Source: Haplosporangium gracile (lineage: Eukaryota > Mortierellomycota > Mortierellomycetes > Mortierellales > Mortierellaceae). From it: a stretch of DNA of 19,382 nucleotides. The notes beneath the pieces are model-generated. The model made no database searches, was not told the origin of the DNA, and saw only the letters and a program-made list of their open reading frames with translations. The translations under genes were made by a program, and so were the position numbers. The DNA is taken from the NCBI GenBank assembly GCA_015499985.1, contig JAAAUF010000798.1, positions 1 through 19,382 on the forward strand, in the 5' to 3' direction. Positions 10,279-18,869 of the stretch are shown in pieces. Within the stretch, counting starts at the first letter, position 1. Every line of letters starts with the position of its first letter.

Positions 10279-10314
10279 CTTCCTTCCTTCCTTCCTTCCT
10301 TCCTTTCTTCCTTC
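10279..10314 (+). repeat. CTTC microsatellite in the upstream leader
   Basis: Six perfect CTTC units (10279-10302) are followed by imperfect ones to about 10314. They sit inside the pyrimidine-rich stretch ahead of the ATG at 10494. Confidence 0.9.
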
Positions 10315-10493
10315 GTTTTTCTTTGTTGCAACGACGATCCCAAGCTTGCCTTGCTGTTGACTGACACGATCCCCCCAGAATACATCATACTCTCTTTCCC
10401 TTTTTGTCTCTCCCTCTTTCCTTCCTTCTTTACATTTCACATTCACCCGTCCCTCTCACCCAACTTATAAAAGAAGCAAATTGCTCGCCAGAT

Positions 10494-13400
10494 ATGGACC
10501 ACAGCACACCTGTCTACTACGAAGACCATCATCAATTCGAGGCTGTCCCCATTGGAGAGGACGACGAAGAGTACCAAGAAGACCGCTTCCTGAGGCAGCA
10601 CTACGGTCGTCCTAACACCGTCGGAGGACTCGGCCTCGTCCACGACGACGATGACGATATCTCTGAAAGCGACGATGATTATAATCCCCTCGGTCAACGC
10701 CGTCGCCATCACCAGAACAGCAACAATAGTCACCTCTATGACGATGATGACGACGAGGATGATGATGTAAATGAGGAGGATGAAGAGGATGAGGACGAGT
10801 ATAACGAGTTGGATATGGACCATCATAGCATTCAGTTGTTAAGTGGATCATTGTCTGTGCGAAGCCCGTTTCTGGATGCGATCCGTGAAGAGGAGGATGA
10901 GGGGCCCGCTGCCATTACCAAGCCGTCAAGTTACCCTAGTTTTGGAAGTGGGAGATACTTGAATCGGTTGAGTGGGGATGGGTCTGCGGGTGCTGCGTGG
11001 GGTGGGAGGAGTTCTTTGGGTGCGTCGACGCTGGAGAAGCAACACCAACTGCACCTGCAGCAACAGCTAGAACAACAACGACAATTAGAGAAGCAGAAGC
11101 AAGAGGAGCAGCAGCAGACTGCATTGTTGTCTGACCAGCAGGGGACCAATTTCAACAACACCAACCAGAGCGACAATGGCAAACCCCGTGGACCACGACC
11201 ACCCTTGATGCTCGGACGACCTCGCTCAAACACTTCTTCGCTCACCAAAGTCGTGACAGGGTTTGACATCCATTCTTCATCCTTATCCGCGTCCACAGTA
11301 GACCAGCAGCAACTTTTGAAAGACGAAGAGGCCCTTCGGAACTCTCAAGCCTCTCCCGAAAGCACCATGCAAGACTTAGAGGTGAAGCGCGTCCTCGAAG
11401 GAGCTGCTGCCATGGCCTCTGGTGCTCCCTTCTCCAATTCTGTGAACCCCTCTAAGTCTGCCGAGTCGACGCCACTACCTTCTTCATCCAAGTCCAACCA
11501 GAACACCATCTCCCTTCCTGGCAACGGTGGTGGTGCCGATTCAGACCCTACGGTGTCGTTCGGAACCGACACCCAAAAATCAATCGACAACTTTTTCGGT
11601 ATAGTCAAGTCGGACCTAGACAAGCGTATCCAAGAAGCGATCCAAGAGGTGGAGCAAAAGTTCCTCGACCGCGTCAAGAGGCTAGAGGAGCACACCGCCA
11701 CCCTGGCAGGCGCACCTCCAGAGCTGCTACTGGCCAACGCTTCGACGGGGGATGCAGCACCCAAGGCCGGGTCCTTGATGGAGTCTCTGACGCGCCCTCT
11801 TCCTGCGCACCAGAACCCTGGTGGATCTCTGGCGCTGAGGAAGGAAATCTTGAGCCATGTCACCGAGAAGGTTGGCGATTTGGATCTGCGCGTCAACCAG
11901 ATGGAGGTTCTAGTTTCCTACAAGCTTGTCGATATCGAGTCCAAGGTAATGTGAACACATGCCATTCCAGCTTACGGCATATCCTAATGATCTGCATGTT
12001 TCCTTTATGTGCAAATTGCTCCATATGACTCTCTAACACTTCTTGTTTTACCCCTGTTCTCTCCTACTCCGTTTTCTTAGGTCCAAGATCTGCATGGTGC
12101 TCACAACTCGATTGCTCAAAAGGTCCACCAGGTGGCCAAATCTCACAAGTCCAACATGCAGGGGATTCGTGCAGGAGATGGCGTCGGAGAAAATACCATC
12201 ACTGCCGAGGAAGCACGTATCTCGGCCGCCATGCAGCCCTACCGCAACATTGAACCCCAAGGTCCAAGTCAAGGTGCCAGTGCCTATCTCGAACCCATCG
12301 AAGGCAGTGGCGATAGTAATGCTGGTGACGGGATCGTCAGTCTGCGAAGAGCAAGCTCTGCTCGCGATACTGTCTCGAATGAGTTGGTCGATACATCCTC
12401 GTCTATTGTTGAGCTGCGACATGAGCTCCAGGCGCTAGGTATGCGGTACCAAGAGCTGAATGATGGACTGTTGACGGACTTGATGGGCCAGATGCGTGAT
12501 GCAAAGTTAGTACTGTTCCAGAGTGTGGATGAGGTTGACGGTCGGATAAGCAAGCGCGTCGACCGGATCGAAGCTGAGATGCACTCCAAGCTGTTGAGCG
12601 AGATTGAGGGGCGTGTTCAAGAACGCGTTCGGGCTATGGAGCAGACTTCGACGAGGCTGGAAAAGTGCTTTGACAAGATGGAAGGCCGACTTGGGGCATT
12701 AGAGACGGTGTTAGCTTCGCGACGACCAAGGCCCGAGAGCATGTACCAGCTCTTGCAGCAACAACTCCAGCAGCAGCAACAGCAGGACGAGGAGAACGGG
12801 ATCCCATCTCATGCGGGTACTTTTTCGGGGTTCCCTTCGAGCCCACCATATCGGTCAGTGACCTCGATGGTCTTTGCCGACTCGGATTCCAAGCCTGCAG
12901 AGACATACACTCGACCCCGTCGTCGTACACTGGCCGAGAATGGTATCTACACCGACACTCACCAGACTTCGCGTCAGAGTCAGGATGATAATGCCTCCCT
13001 TATGATGCTCGACACGTCCTCCAACTACTCGACCGTCAAGGACAACAACAGTTCTGGACTCAGCAGTAGTTACCCCAACAACAGCACCATCAACATGGGT
13101 CAAGTCTCCACAGCACTAGAGGGATTTGTCAGCTCTCATCAAAGCAGACCCTCATGGTCACCTTCTCGCGGTATCTCAACAACTGCAGCCTCCCAGGCGT
13201 CCAGGAGCGAGACGTCACTGGTGGCGTCGCCCTTGGAGCGGGGTACTGTCATTGGCAGTCGAATGGGCACGATTCACTCCGAGTATATCCCTAAGACTAC
13301 CTACGTCCCCACCACCCCTATCCGAGAGCGATTCTCCAACAGCTCACTATCCTCGACGCCAACAGGAAAGGGATTTGACACTGGCGATCAAGAGTCGTCG

Positions 13401-13931
13401 TCGGACCAGCATGGCTCACGAGGTCGCAGAGTGTCACTCTCCAGTTTCGACTCTAACAGCCTCTCGGCACTGAAACCCATTAAGGCCGCAGCCACTACCG
13501 CTACTACTACTGCTGCTGCTCCTTCCGTCGGATCGACTGCTACCTCGATCGTCACCACCACAACCACGACGACCACGATGACCACCCAGCAGCACACTAC
13601 CAACAATGTTGGAGGCCCTGGCCGTGGCGGCAACCTTAGCGCCAAGTCTTCATCGTCTTCCTTGCTCAGCGCGAAACTGAACAGTGCCAGCAGTGGAGCC
13701 AACAGCCCCATCACTCCTACTGCAGGAGCAGGAAGCACCGTAAAAAAGACGATGCAACGGGCCATGACATTCGACACCCTCCAGTCCCAAGCAGCAGCAG
13801 GAGCAGGATCGATTACGACTGTCAAGACTGTCAAAACTCCCGTTCAGGGTCCCTCGTCTTACAGGGACTTGCTTCATTTCTGGAAGGCTGGTGGAAGCAC
13901 TGACAGTAGAAGTAGTAGCGCTGCAGTCTAG
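10494..13931 (+). CDS. Acidic, coiled-coil, Ser/Thr-rich protein of unknown function (two exons, about 1100 aa)
   Basis: I do not recognise this protein. Exons are 10494-11945 and 12081-13931, spliced in phase 0 to 1100 residues. The ATG at 10494 is the first in its frame after a CT-rich leader; the open frame extends upstream but holds no earlier ATG. The N terminus is very acidic, with Asp/Glu tracts at about 51-62 and 83-102. Residues about 180-210 are Gln/Glu-rich. Predicted coiled coils lie at about 361-402, 445-500 (crossing the intron) and 588-697. A Gln run follows at about 710-720. The rest is Ser/Thr-rich, with a Thr tract near 985-1000. The last 30 residues include SYRDLLHFWKAGG, an aromatic motif that looks more conserved than its surroundings. 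There is no signal peptide or membrane segment. The coiled coils suggest a self-associating structural or scaffold protein; this is inference. Confidence 0.88.
11946..12080 (+). other. Intron of the acidic coiled-coil gene (135 nt)
   Basis: Donor CCAAG|GTAATG at 11946 and acceptor TTTTCTTAG ending at 12080 bracket a T-rich stretch. A canonical branch site CTAAC is at 12033-12037. Phase is 0 and the spliced product reads DIESK-VQDLHGAHN, continuing the coiled-coil heptads. Confidence 0.94.
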
Positions 13932-14055
13932 CAATTCGAGGTGGTGTTTGTGTTCGTTTATCATGATTCAGAAGCAACATAAGTCGAAACACGAACACAT
14001 GTCGACGATTTTTTATCTTATATCGATTGCCCTCTTCCCTCTTTTTTCGTAGAAC

Positions 14056-14061
14056 AATAAA
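14056..14061 (+). promoter_or_regulatory. Polyadenylation signal AATAAA of the coiled-coil gene
   Basis: AATAAA lies 125 bp after the TAG stop (13929-13931), following a T-rich stretch. This is a normal distance for a fungal 3' UTR. Confidence 0.6.
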
Positions 14062-14499
14062 TGCTTAATGATAAACAGACGTGCTCTTGATGAACAAAGA
14101 AAGAAAGATTATAACAAACCTTATACAATATCATATACCCTCGTTTTTTTTCAGACGAGATGGTGACCTGCTGTCTGTTTTTACTTTTGTTGTCGTTGTT
14201 TAAACCTTGCCCAGCACACAAAGGCAAGGTCCTCTCGGAAATGCAAAATTACGAAATTACAGGCAGCACCGACGGCCACGACGGAGTGAGAAAAATGAAA
14301 ATCTTGATGACATCCCGTTACCCCCGTACAGCAAGAGGGAGAGAGAAAAAAGAAAAACAAACAACAAAATAAAGAGAGCCGGTATCAAGGATGAAGGATG
14401 AGCAGGTGGGCAGACAACACTGCTTCTTCGTCTTTATTTGAGGGGCGGTACATGTCTATCTATACATGGAGAAGGGTACAGAATCGCATGCCCTTTCTT

Positions 14500-14511
14500 G
14501 GGGGGGGGGGG
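14500..14511 (+). repeat. G12 homopolymer run
   Basis: Twelve consecutive G lie between T-rich stretches in intergenic DNA. A run of this length is rare in this window and prone to length error. Confidence 0.85.
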
Positions 14512-14697
14512 AAGCTCTTTTTTTCCTTGGTTTGTGATCTTTACGCATGCATGGATATCCTTAGAAAATGAAATGAAAGCAGGCGAGAGAAAATTGTGAG
14601 ACACAGGGCATCCATTTTGAACAGCGAGTGAGACGGAGAAGCATGGAACAACTGATGGATGGGAGTGATATGAACCCACGACTGATAGGGGCCCGTG

Positions 14698-14894
14698 TAT
14701 ATTTAACGCCTTGTTGGTCTCGGGGCGGAGAATCTACTCAACTTGGGTAAGTATGCTTTCTCACTCTCTCTCTAGCTTTTTTTTTTTCTTCCTTCACAGA
14801 AGATAAAAAAATGATGCTAAAGGAAATTAAAACGAACACGCCGGCGTCTACTTTTCTTTTGTTGTTGATGTTGAAAGGCGATGATAGGGGTTAG
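14698..14894 (+). other. Candidate short spliced transcription unit (non-coding RNA or 27-codon ORF)
   Basis: TATATTTAA at 14698-14706 has the form of a TATA box. About 40 bp downstream is the near-perfect donor ACTTGG|GTAAGTATG at 14747. A polypyrimidine tract and acceptor CTTCACAG end at 14799, giving a 53-nt intron. Twelve bases after the acceptor an ATG at 14811 opens a 27-codon frame ending at 14894. The peptide resembles nothing I know. It could also be an untranslated leader exon for the gene at 16663, or chance. Only signals support it. Confidence 0.25.
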
Positions 14895-15100
14895 AGTTGT
14901 CGGCTGTTCGTTCCCTACCCGTGTGTCTGCTCTCCTCCATCTTCCTCAACATCCATTATTACATTGTCTCTTATAGACTCGGTTGAAAACCCCCTATCTT
15001 TCCTCTTTTCGTGTCGTTGTCGCGTTAGAAACTCTCCTAAAGATTACGAGCAGCAGGGCACAACAAACTACAAACAATAAAACGCCTAAAAGGGGGTAGA

Positions 15101-15130
15101 CCAGATCCATCCAGATCCATCCAGATCCAG
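15101..15130 (+). repeat. Three tandem 10-bp units (CCAGATCCAT)
   Basis: Two exact copies of CCAGATCCAT are followed by a third with a final G (CCAGATCCAG). The array is intergenic, 1.5 kb upstream of the seven-transmembrane gene. Confidence 0.95.
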
Positions 15131-15899
15131 GCACAATCAGGTCCTGACCTCTATTCCAGCCTACAGAACCAGCACATGGGCAAATTGGTTCCTTTATGCT
15201 CTTTGTCGTGGTGTCGGTGTTGGGCGTTCAGGGGTAAGGGCTTGGATACAGTTCAATTCATGCAAGCGGGAGGAGAAGAGAAAGAGAGTAGGTGAGGCAA
15301 AGCTGAGGAGAAGGAAGGGTGATAAAAAACAGGGGATCGTTGTCAATGCTTTGTGTAGTTGTGCGTAATGTGTGACCTTAACAAAGGTCCGACGCTCTGT
15401 TGTAACCCTTCTTTCTCCAGCCCTTCGATCAACAATGATTACAATCCTCACCTCACTTGGCCCTTATGCTCCCTCGCTTGGCCTTATAGAGGAGGGGTTT
15501 GTGTTTGTGTTTTGATCGATCTGTGCATTAGGAAGGGGGCTGCTTCTCTGTCAATGCGAAGGAGAGTAGAAGAAGAAGGGTTGAGAAAAGTGTTTCGTCT
15601 TTTTGTATTTTTCGATCTGTCTCTCGCCTTCGGCAACCAAGCAATCGACAATAATCAATCCATCTCTCGTGTGCGTCTACATGTTGCCTGATTCCTCCTC
15701 GCTGATTATGTTGTGTCCTTGGCACCTGAAAAAAAAGTAAAGAATAGAAGAAAAGAGAAGAAAAAGAGAAAAGTGCTCTCGAGTTTATTATTACGAACTA
15801 GCGAGTACCCCTGGCAATTGGCGTCCATCCATCCCCGTCCATGTACCTTGTCCCTGCCACCAGTTCTCCTCATGTCTGTTGAACAATTGGTGCCTCTTC

Positions 15900-16660
15900 T
15901 TGTTCTACTCCGCAACCCTCACTAGTGTCATTGCAAACCTGCTCTTCGTTCTTCTTTTCTTCGTCTCTTCTCTTCTTTCTTATCACTACCCTTTTCTTTT
16001 CTTCTCTTCTTTCTTATCATTACCCTTTTCTTTTCTTCTCTCTTTTCTCCCTCACTTCCTCTTCATTGTCTTCTCGTTCTCCACCTTGTTTTCTCTCTTT
16101 TCTTTCCTGCCCCTTCTTCTTTCTCCCCCCTCTATTTCTTATTCGCCTTTGTATCCTTTCTTCTCTTTCCTATACCTATTTTTTCCATCAAGTCCTTACC
16201 CCTTCCATCGTGTCGTTATTCTTCTTTTTATTCCCTTTGTCTTTTCTCTTTTCTGATCACTACCACTACCACCACCTTTTCTCATCAACAACTCATTACT
16301 TTTATTCACTCACTTACTCTCGCTTGTACATTCTCACACAACCTCGCATTCCTCTCTTTTTCTTAGTGTACTCATTTCTGCCTTCCTTTATTACTTCCAC
16401 CATCAGAGGACAACTCTCATTCAACTCAGCAACCCTTACTTACTCCTCTCCGGTTCCCACTCCCGTTCCCCTGCATACAACTCCTTTTCAACGGCTATTT
16501 TTTTTTGAGGAGTTTAAACGAACAAACATTCTGCATATAAACACTCATCTCCCTCCTTCTCCTCCTCCACTTCCTCCTCTCCTTCCTCTCCTCAACTCGT
16601 CGTCGTCTTTGCCAGCAATCACTCCAGTCGATTCCCCTCTCACATAACTTTTCACAACCA
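15900..16660 (+). promoter_or_regulatory. Long polypyrimidine promoter/leader of the seven-transmembrane gene
   Basis: About 760 bp of nearly pure C/T on the coding strand runs up to the start codon, with only a few purine interruptions. CT-rich tracts before start codons are common in fungal promoters and 5' UTRs. The last bases before the ATG switch to an A-rich CAACCAAAATGG context, favourable for initiation. No TATA box is obvious. Confidence 0.6.
15966..16041 (+). repeat. 34-bp tandem repeat, about 2.2 copies
   Basis: Comparing each base with the one 34 bp later gives a single mismatch (C/T at 15986/16020) from 15966 to 16041. The unit is pyrimidine-rich with one TATCACTA-type purine-containing core. 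It lies inside the leader of the gene at 16663. Confidence 0.93.
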
Positions 16661-16662
16661 AA

Positions 16663-17721
16663 ATGGATCCACCACCACCGACGACGCACTTTGACGGCGG
16701 TGTCAAGCACACTTACCAACCAGAGACAGTTGAGATCCTCTCCCTCTTTATCTCCCTCCTCTGCATCACCATTATGTCTCTCCTCTTTGGACGCAAGACC
16801 GCGGGGACCCGGATAGGCAACATCAACTATGCCCGTGGACTTGTCATCATTCTCTATTTCCTCTCCTGGCTCTTCTCGGTCATTTCCGCAGTGCTGGTCC
16901 AGACCAACAACAGGAATCAGACGTCCTGTACACTCTCAATCCTTGTCTGTATTGTTCTCTACGCGTCCTCCAAGGTGGTTATCTACCTGTTCTTGACCGA
17001 ACGCGTCTATGTCGTGACGGCCGTCGGTGTCACCCGCTGGAACAGCCGGATGTACAAGTTTAACCTGGCTCTGGTCTCGCCTTACCTGGGCATCTTTGTC
17101 CTCGCGATGTATTTCCGTGTTGCTGAGATCCAGTCAGAGGATGGACATTGCATGATCGGCCTCAAGTCTGCGGCCTCAATCCCATTGATTCTTTACGACA
17201 CGTTTATTTGCAGTTGGCTGACAGGGCTCTTTGTCCGCGCCCTGTTGTCGTCGACATCGATGCTCCAGGGCCCCACAAAGTCACGGTTGAGAGATGTTGC
17301 CCGGAGGACGTTTATTGGTTCCGTCTTTGCCCTCCTTCTATCCAGTGCCAATGTCGCGAGTCTGGTGTACTTTGCTGGCAATCAGCGTGGACTGTACTGT
17401 TTGGCATCATGTACCCTCGATGTCACGCTCAACGCGATCGTTATTCATTGGGTGACGTCCAGCACGGGACGGTCTCGGTCTGATCAGAGACATCACGGTG
17501 GTGGTGGAAACTCGAAGGACCGGCCAGCTGGCGGTGCCGCTGGAGTTCATCCTCACAACGGCAACCAGCAGTATGCGATGCAGGGGATGGACAAGTCTGT
17601 GGATCCCTTGGAGTCCCACATCTCCGTCTCGATCGAGTCCTATGTAGAAGACTATCATCGCATGCAGACGTCGTCCAAACCTTCTCCCTATACCCGCGCC
17701 TACAGCCATGTAGTCGAGTAG
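16663..17721 (+). CDS. Seven-transmembrane, GPCR-like membrane protein (352 aa, single exon)
   Basis: I cannot name a family, but the topology is clear. Hydrophobic segments lie at about 23-43, 59-80, 89-111, 134-152, 169-195, 217-238 and 243-265. A short N terminus and a hydrophilic C-terminal tail of about 87 residues flank them. TM3 ends in LTERVYVV (111-118), which sits like the D/E-R-Y motif of class A receptors. Cys89 at the start of TM3 and Cys163 in the TM4-TM5 loop are placed like the conserved receptor disulfide. An NQT glycosylation site (85-87) lies in the predicted outside loop. The second inside loop is basic. The tail has a His/Gly-rich part and a Ser/Tyr-rich end that could be phosphorylated. 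The start has a strong context (CAACCAAAATGG). Other possibilities are a non-receptor 7TM protein or a transporter fragment. Ligand and G-protein coupling are unknown. Confidence 0.92.
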   Translation: MDPPPPTTHFDGGVKHTYQPETVEILSLFISLLCITIMSLLFGRKTAGTRIGNINYARGLVIILYFLSWLFSVISAVLVQTNNRNQTSCTLSILVCIVLYASSKVVIYLFLTERVYVVTAVGVTRWNSRMYKFNLALVSPYLGIFVLAMYFRVAEIQSEDGHCMIGLKSAASIPLILYDTFICSWLTGLFVRALLSSTSMLQGPTKSRLRDVARRTFIGSVFALLLSSANVASLVYFAGNQRGLYCLASCTLDVTLNAIVIHWVTSSTGRSRSDQRHHGGGGNSKDRPAGGAAGVHPHNGNQQYAMQGMDKSVDPLESHISVSIESYVEDYHRMQTSSKPSPYTRAYSHVVE

Positions 17722-17724
17722 ACA

Positions 17725-17730
17725 ATTAAA
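17725..17730 (+). promoter_or_regulatory. Polyadenylation signal variant ATTAAA of the seven-transmembrane gene
   Basis: ATTAAA lies four bases after the TAG stop (17719-17721), within the A-rich stretch ACAATTAAAATAATA. It implies a short 3' UTR if used. Confidence 0.4.
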
Positions 17731-17922
17731 ATAATATTCCCTCTTGAACAATCCAAATTGATACCATTTGTTTGTTTGTTTCTCTTTTCGACGACAGTTG
17801 TTTGTTCTTCCAATGAGAACGACTGGGCGTATCTATTGGGAAAGCTCTCTTCTTCTTTTCTTTTCCCTTACTATCGTTTTTCATTGAGTTATTTCTTTTT
17901 TTTTTTTGGTTCCACTTGCAAA

Positions 17923-18291
17923 ATGCATTATGCGTCCAGATTTCTCCCCGTTCTTCTTCTTCTTCTACTTCTTTCATCCACCCCCTGTGCTTTGGGGCTT
18001 TCGTCTTGTTTGAATATTTATTTTTTTACGCCCAACGGATCTGTGTTTTGTACACGTTTTGTTCGCTCACGGTCTTGCACGCTCGGACCTGCGAAAATGG
18101 ATCAGCCGTTGCATGTTTGCATATCGCATATTGCATGTTGTGTTGGGGTGAGGGAGAAGGAGGGGGTAAGGGAAGAAGTGCGTTTTGTGAATTGCGCGCT
18201 AGTACTTGATCGTCCAACGATCATGTCGTGCTCGCATAATTTCAACAGGCCGAACATGCTGGCTAATTGGTTGGTAACATCCATTGGATGA
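17923..18291 (+). CDS. Weak candidate: small secreted Cys-containing protein (122 aa)
   Basis: An ATG in GCAAAATGC context follows a CT-rich stretch. It opens a 122-residue frame beginning MHYASRFLPV, then a Leu run and SSTPCALG, which reads like a signal peptide with a cleavage site near residue 24-27. The remainder contains about eight Cys, spread along its length. Against this, the hydrophobic core is simply a CTT microsatellite read as Leu, the frame also stays open upstream, and the rest resembles no family I know. It lies 200 bp after the seven-transmembrane gene on the same strand. It may well be a chance open frame. Confidence 0.2.
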   Translation: MHYASRFLPVLLLLLLLSSTPCALGLSSCLNIYFFTPNGSVFCTRFVRSRSCTLGPAKMDQPLHVCISHIACCVGVREKEGVREEVRFVNCALVLDRPTIMSCSHNFNRPNMLANWLVTSIG

Positions 18292-18837
18292 TTCCTTGAT
18301 ACCTTTTTTTTTTCTTACCCCCCCTCCCACCCCCTGAAAGAATGTTGAGCACGTTTTTTTCTTCGTCCTTTCTTTGCCTATCAACCGTATTTTTGATTTG
18401 ACTACGCCTTGCGCCTACCGAACGGCATCACGCGGAATTCTCAAACGGACGAAGGGGCTACTTTGTGCTCCGTTTCTTTGGTAACCTGATGGACACGTTG
18501 CATATCCTATGCAAGGAACTAAGAAGTGCTTCAATAGTATCATCACTTTGGTATTTTTTCGAAGTGTTTGAAGTGGAGGAAGACACAAGATGAGCGTTCG
18601 AATATGATGAAGAATATCATACAACAGCTTCTTGATGTGTATATCCGACTATAAACGCCAAATTGCGTTCTCTCTTCCCCTTCTAAACTTAAGCCAAGAG
18701 GGAAATGATATTAGAGTGCACTGGCCACAATCCTTAAGACATGCCTGTAGGAGAAATATGGCCAAAGGAAAAGAACGAGGAACAGAAAAGTCTCGCGCCT
18801 ATCCCACTCACTTTACATGAGCAAGAACCGAAACCCA

Positions 18838-18869
18838 CTTCGCGCAGCGAAGGTCCTCACAAAGCGAGG
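18838..18869. repeat. Pair of adjacent short hairpins
   Basis: CTTCGC-GCA-GCGAAG at 18838-18852 is a perfect 6-bp stem with a three-base loop. Two bases later CCTCAC-AAA-GCGAGG at 18855-18869 forms a second 6-bp stem of the same size. It has one A-C mismatch on +, which becomes a G-U pair on the - strand transcript. The matching geometry is the only reason to list it. Confidence 0.6.

Larger units (their letters stand above)
9520..10493. other. Divergent intergenic region between THG1 and the acidic coiled-coil gene
   Basis: This 974-bp stretch must hold the promoters of both flanking genes. The THG1 side has a T-rich stretch on its own strand (about 9597-9606 read in reverse). The right half (about 10040-10460) is strongly CT-rich on the + strand, as is typical of leaders in this window. 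It also contains an A26 run and CTTC repeats. A TATAAAAG at 10466-10473 is only 21-28 bp before the next ATG, too close for a normal TATA box. No gene is supported inside. Confidence 0.75.
13932..16662. other. 2.7 kb intergenic region with 3' UTR, small repeats and a long pyrimidine-rich leader
   Basis: The left end holds the 3' UTR of the coiled-coil gene. Between are a G12 run, a 3 x 10-bp repeat and a possible short spliced transcript near 14700. From about 15900 the + strand is almost pure C/T up to the ATG at 16663. I see no gene with a recognisable product. Open frames here are low-complexity Leu/Phe/Ser or short unrelated peptides. Confidence 0.7.

Noticed and set aside
10175..10315. 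Repeated CTTC/CTTT blocks as a possible mobile element or array
   Set aside because: They are simple-sequence pyrimidine repeats without unique spacers, terminal repeats or target-site duplications.
10466..10473. TATAAAAG as the TATA box of the coiled-coil gene
   Set aside because: It is only 21-28 bp before the ATG, so initiation about 30 bp downstream would fall at or past the start codon. It is more likely part of the 5' UTR.
10443..10826. A hydrophobic - strand open frame resembling a membrane protein
   Set aside because: It is the antisense of the GAT/GAC-rich acidic tract of the coiled-coil gene, which reads as Ile/Val/Leu in reverse.
14667..14690. tRNA-like B box on the - strand (GGTTCATATC)
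   Set aside because: The bases around it do not form a 5-bp T stem, and no A box or acceptor stem is found at a suitable distance.
14746..14754. ATACTTACC on the - strand, like the 5' end of U1 snRNA
   Set aside because: The following sequence lacks the U1 stem-loop I loop and any Sm site. The match is simply the reverse complement of a consensus 5' splice site on +.
15925..16647. A 240-codon + strand open frame just before the seven-transmembrane gene
   Set aside because: It is almost pure Ser/Phe/Leu/Pro, the direct product of a C/T-only tract. Its neighbouring frame is open for the same reason. It is leader or promoter DNA.
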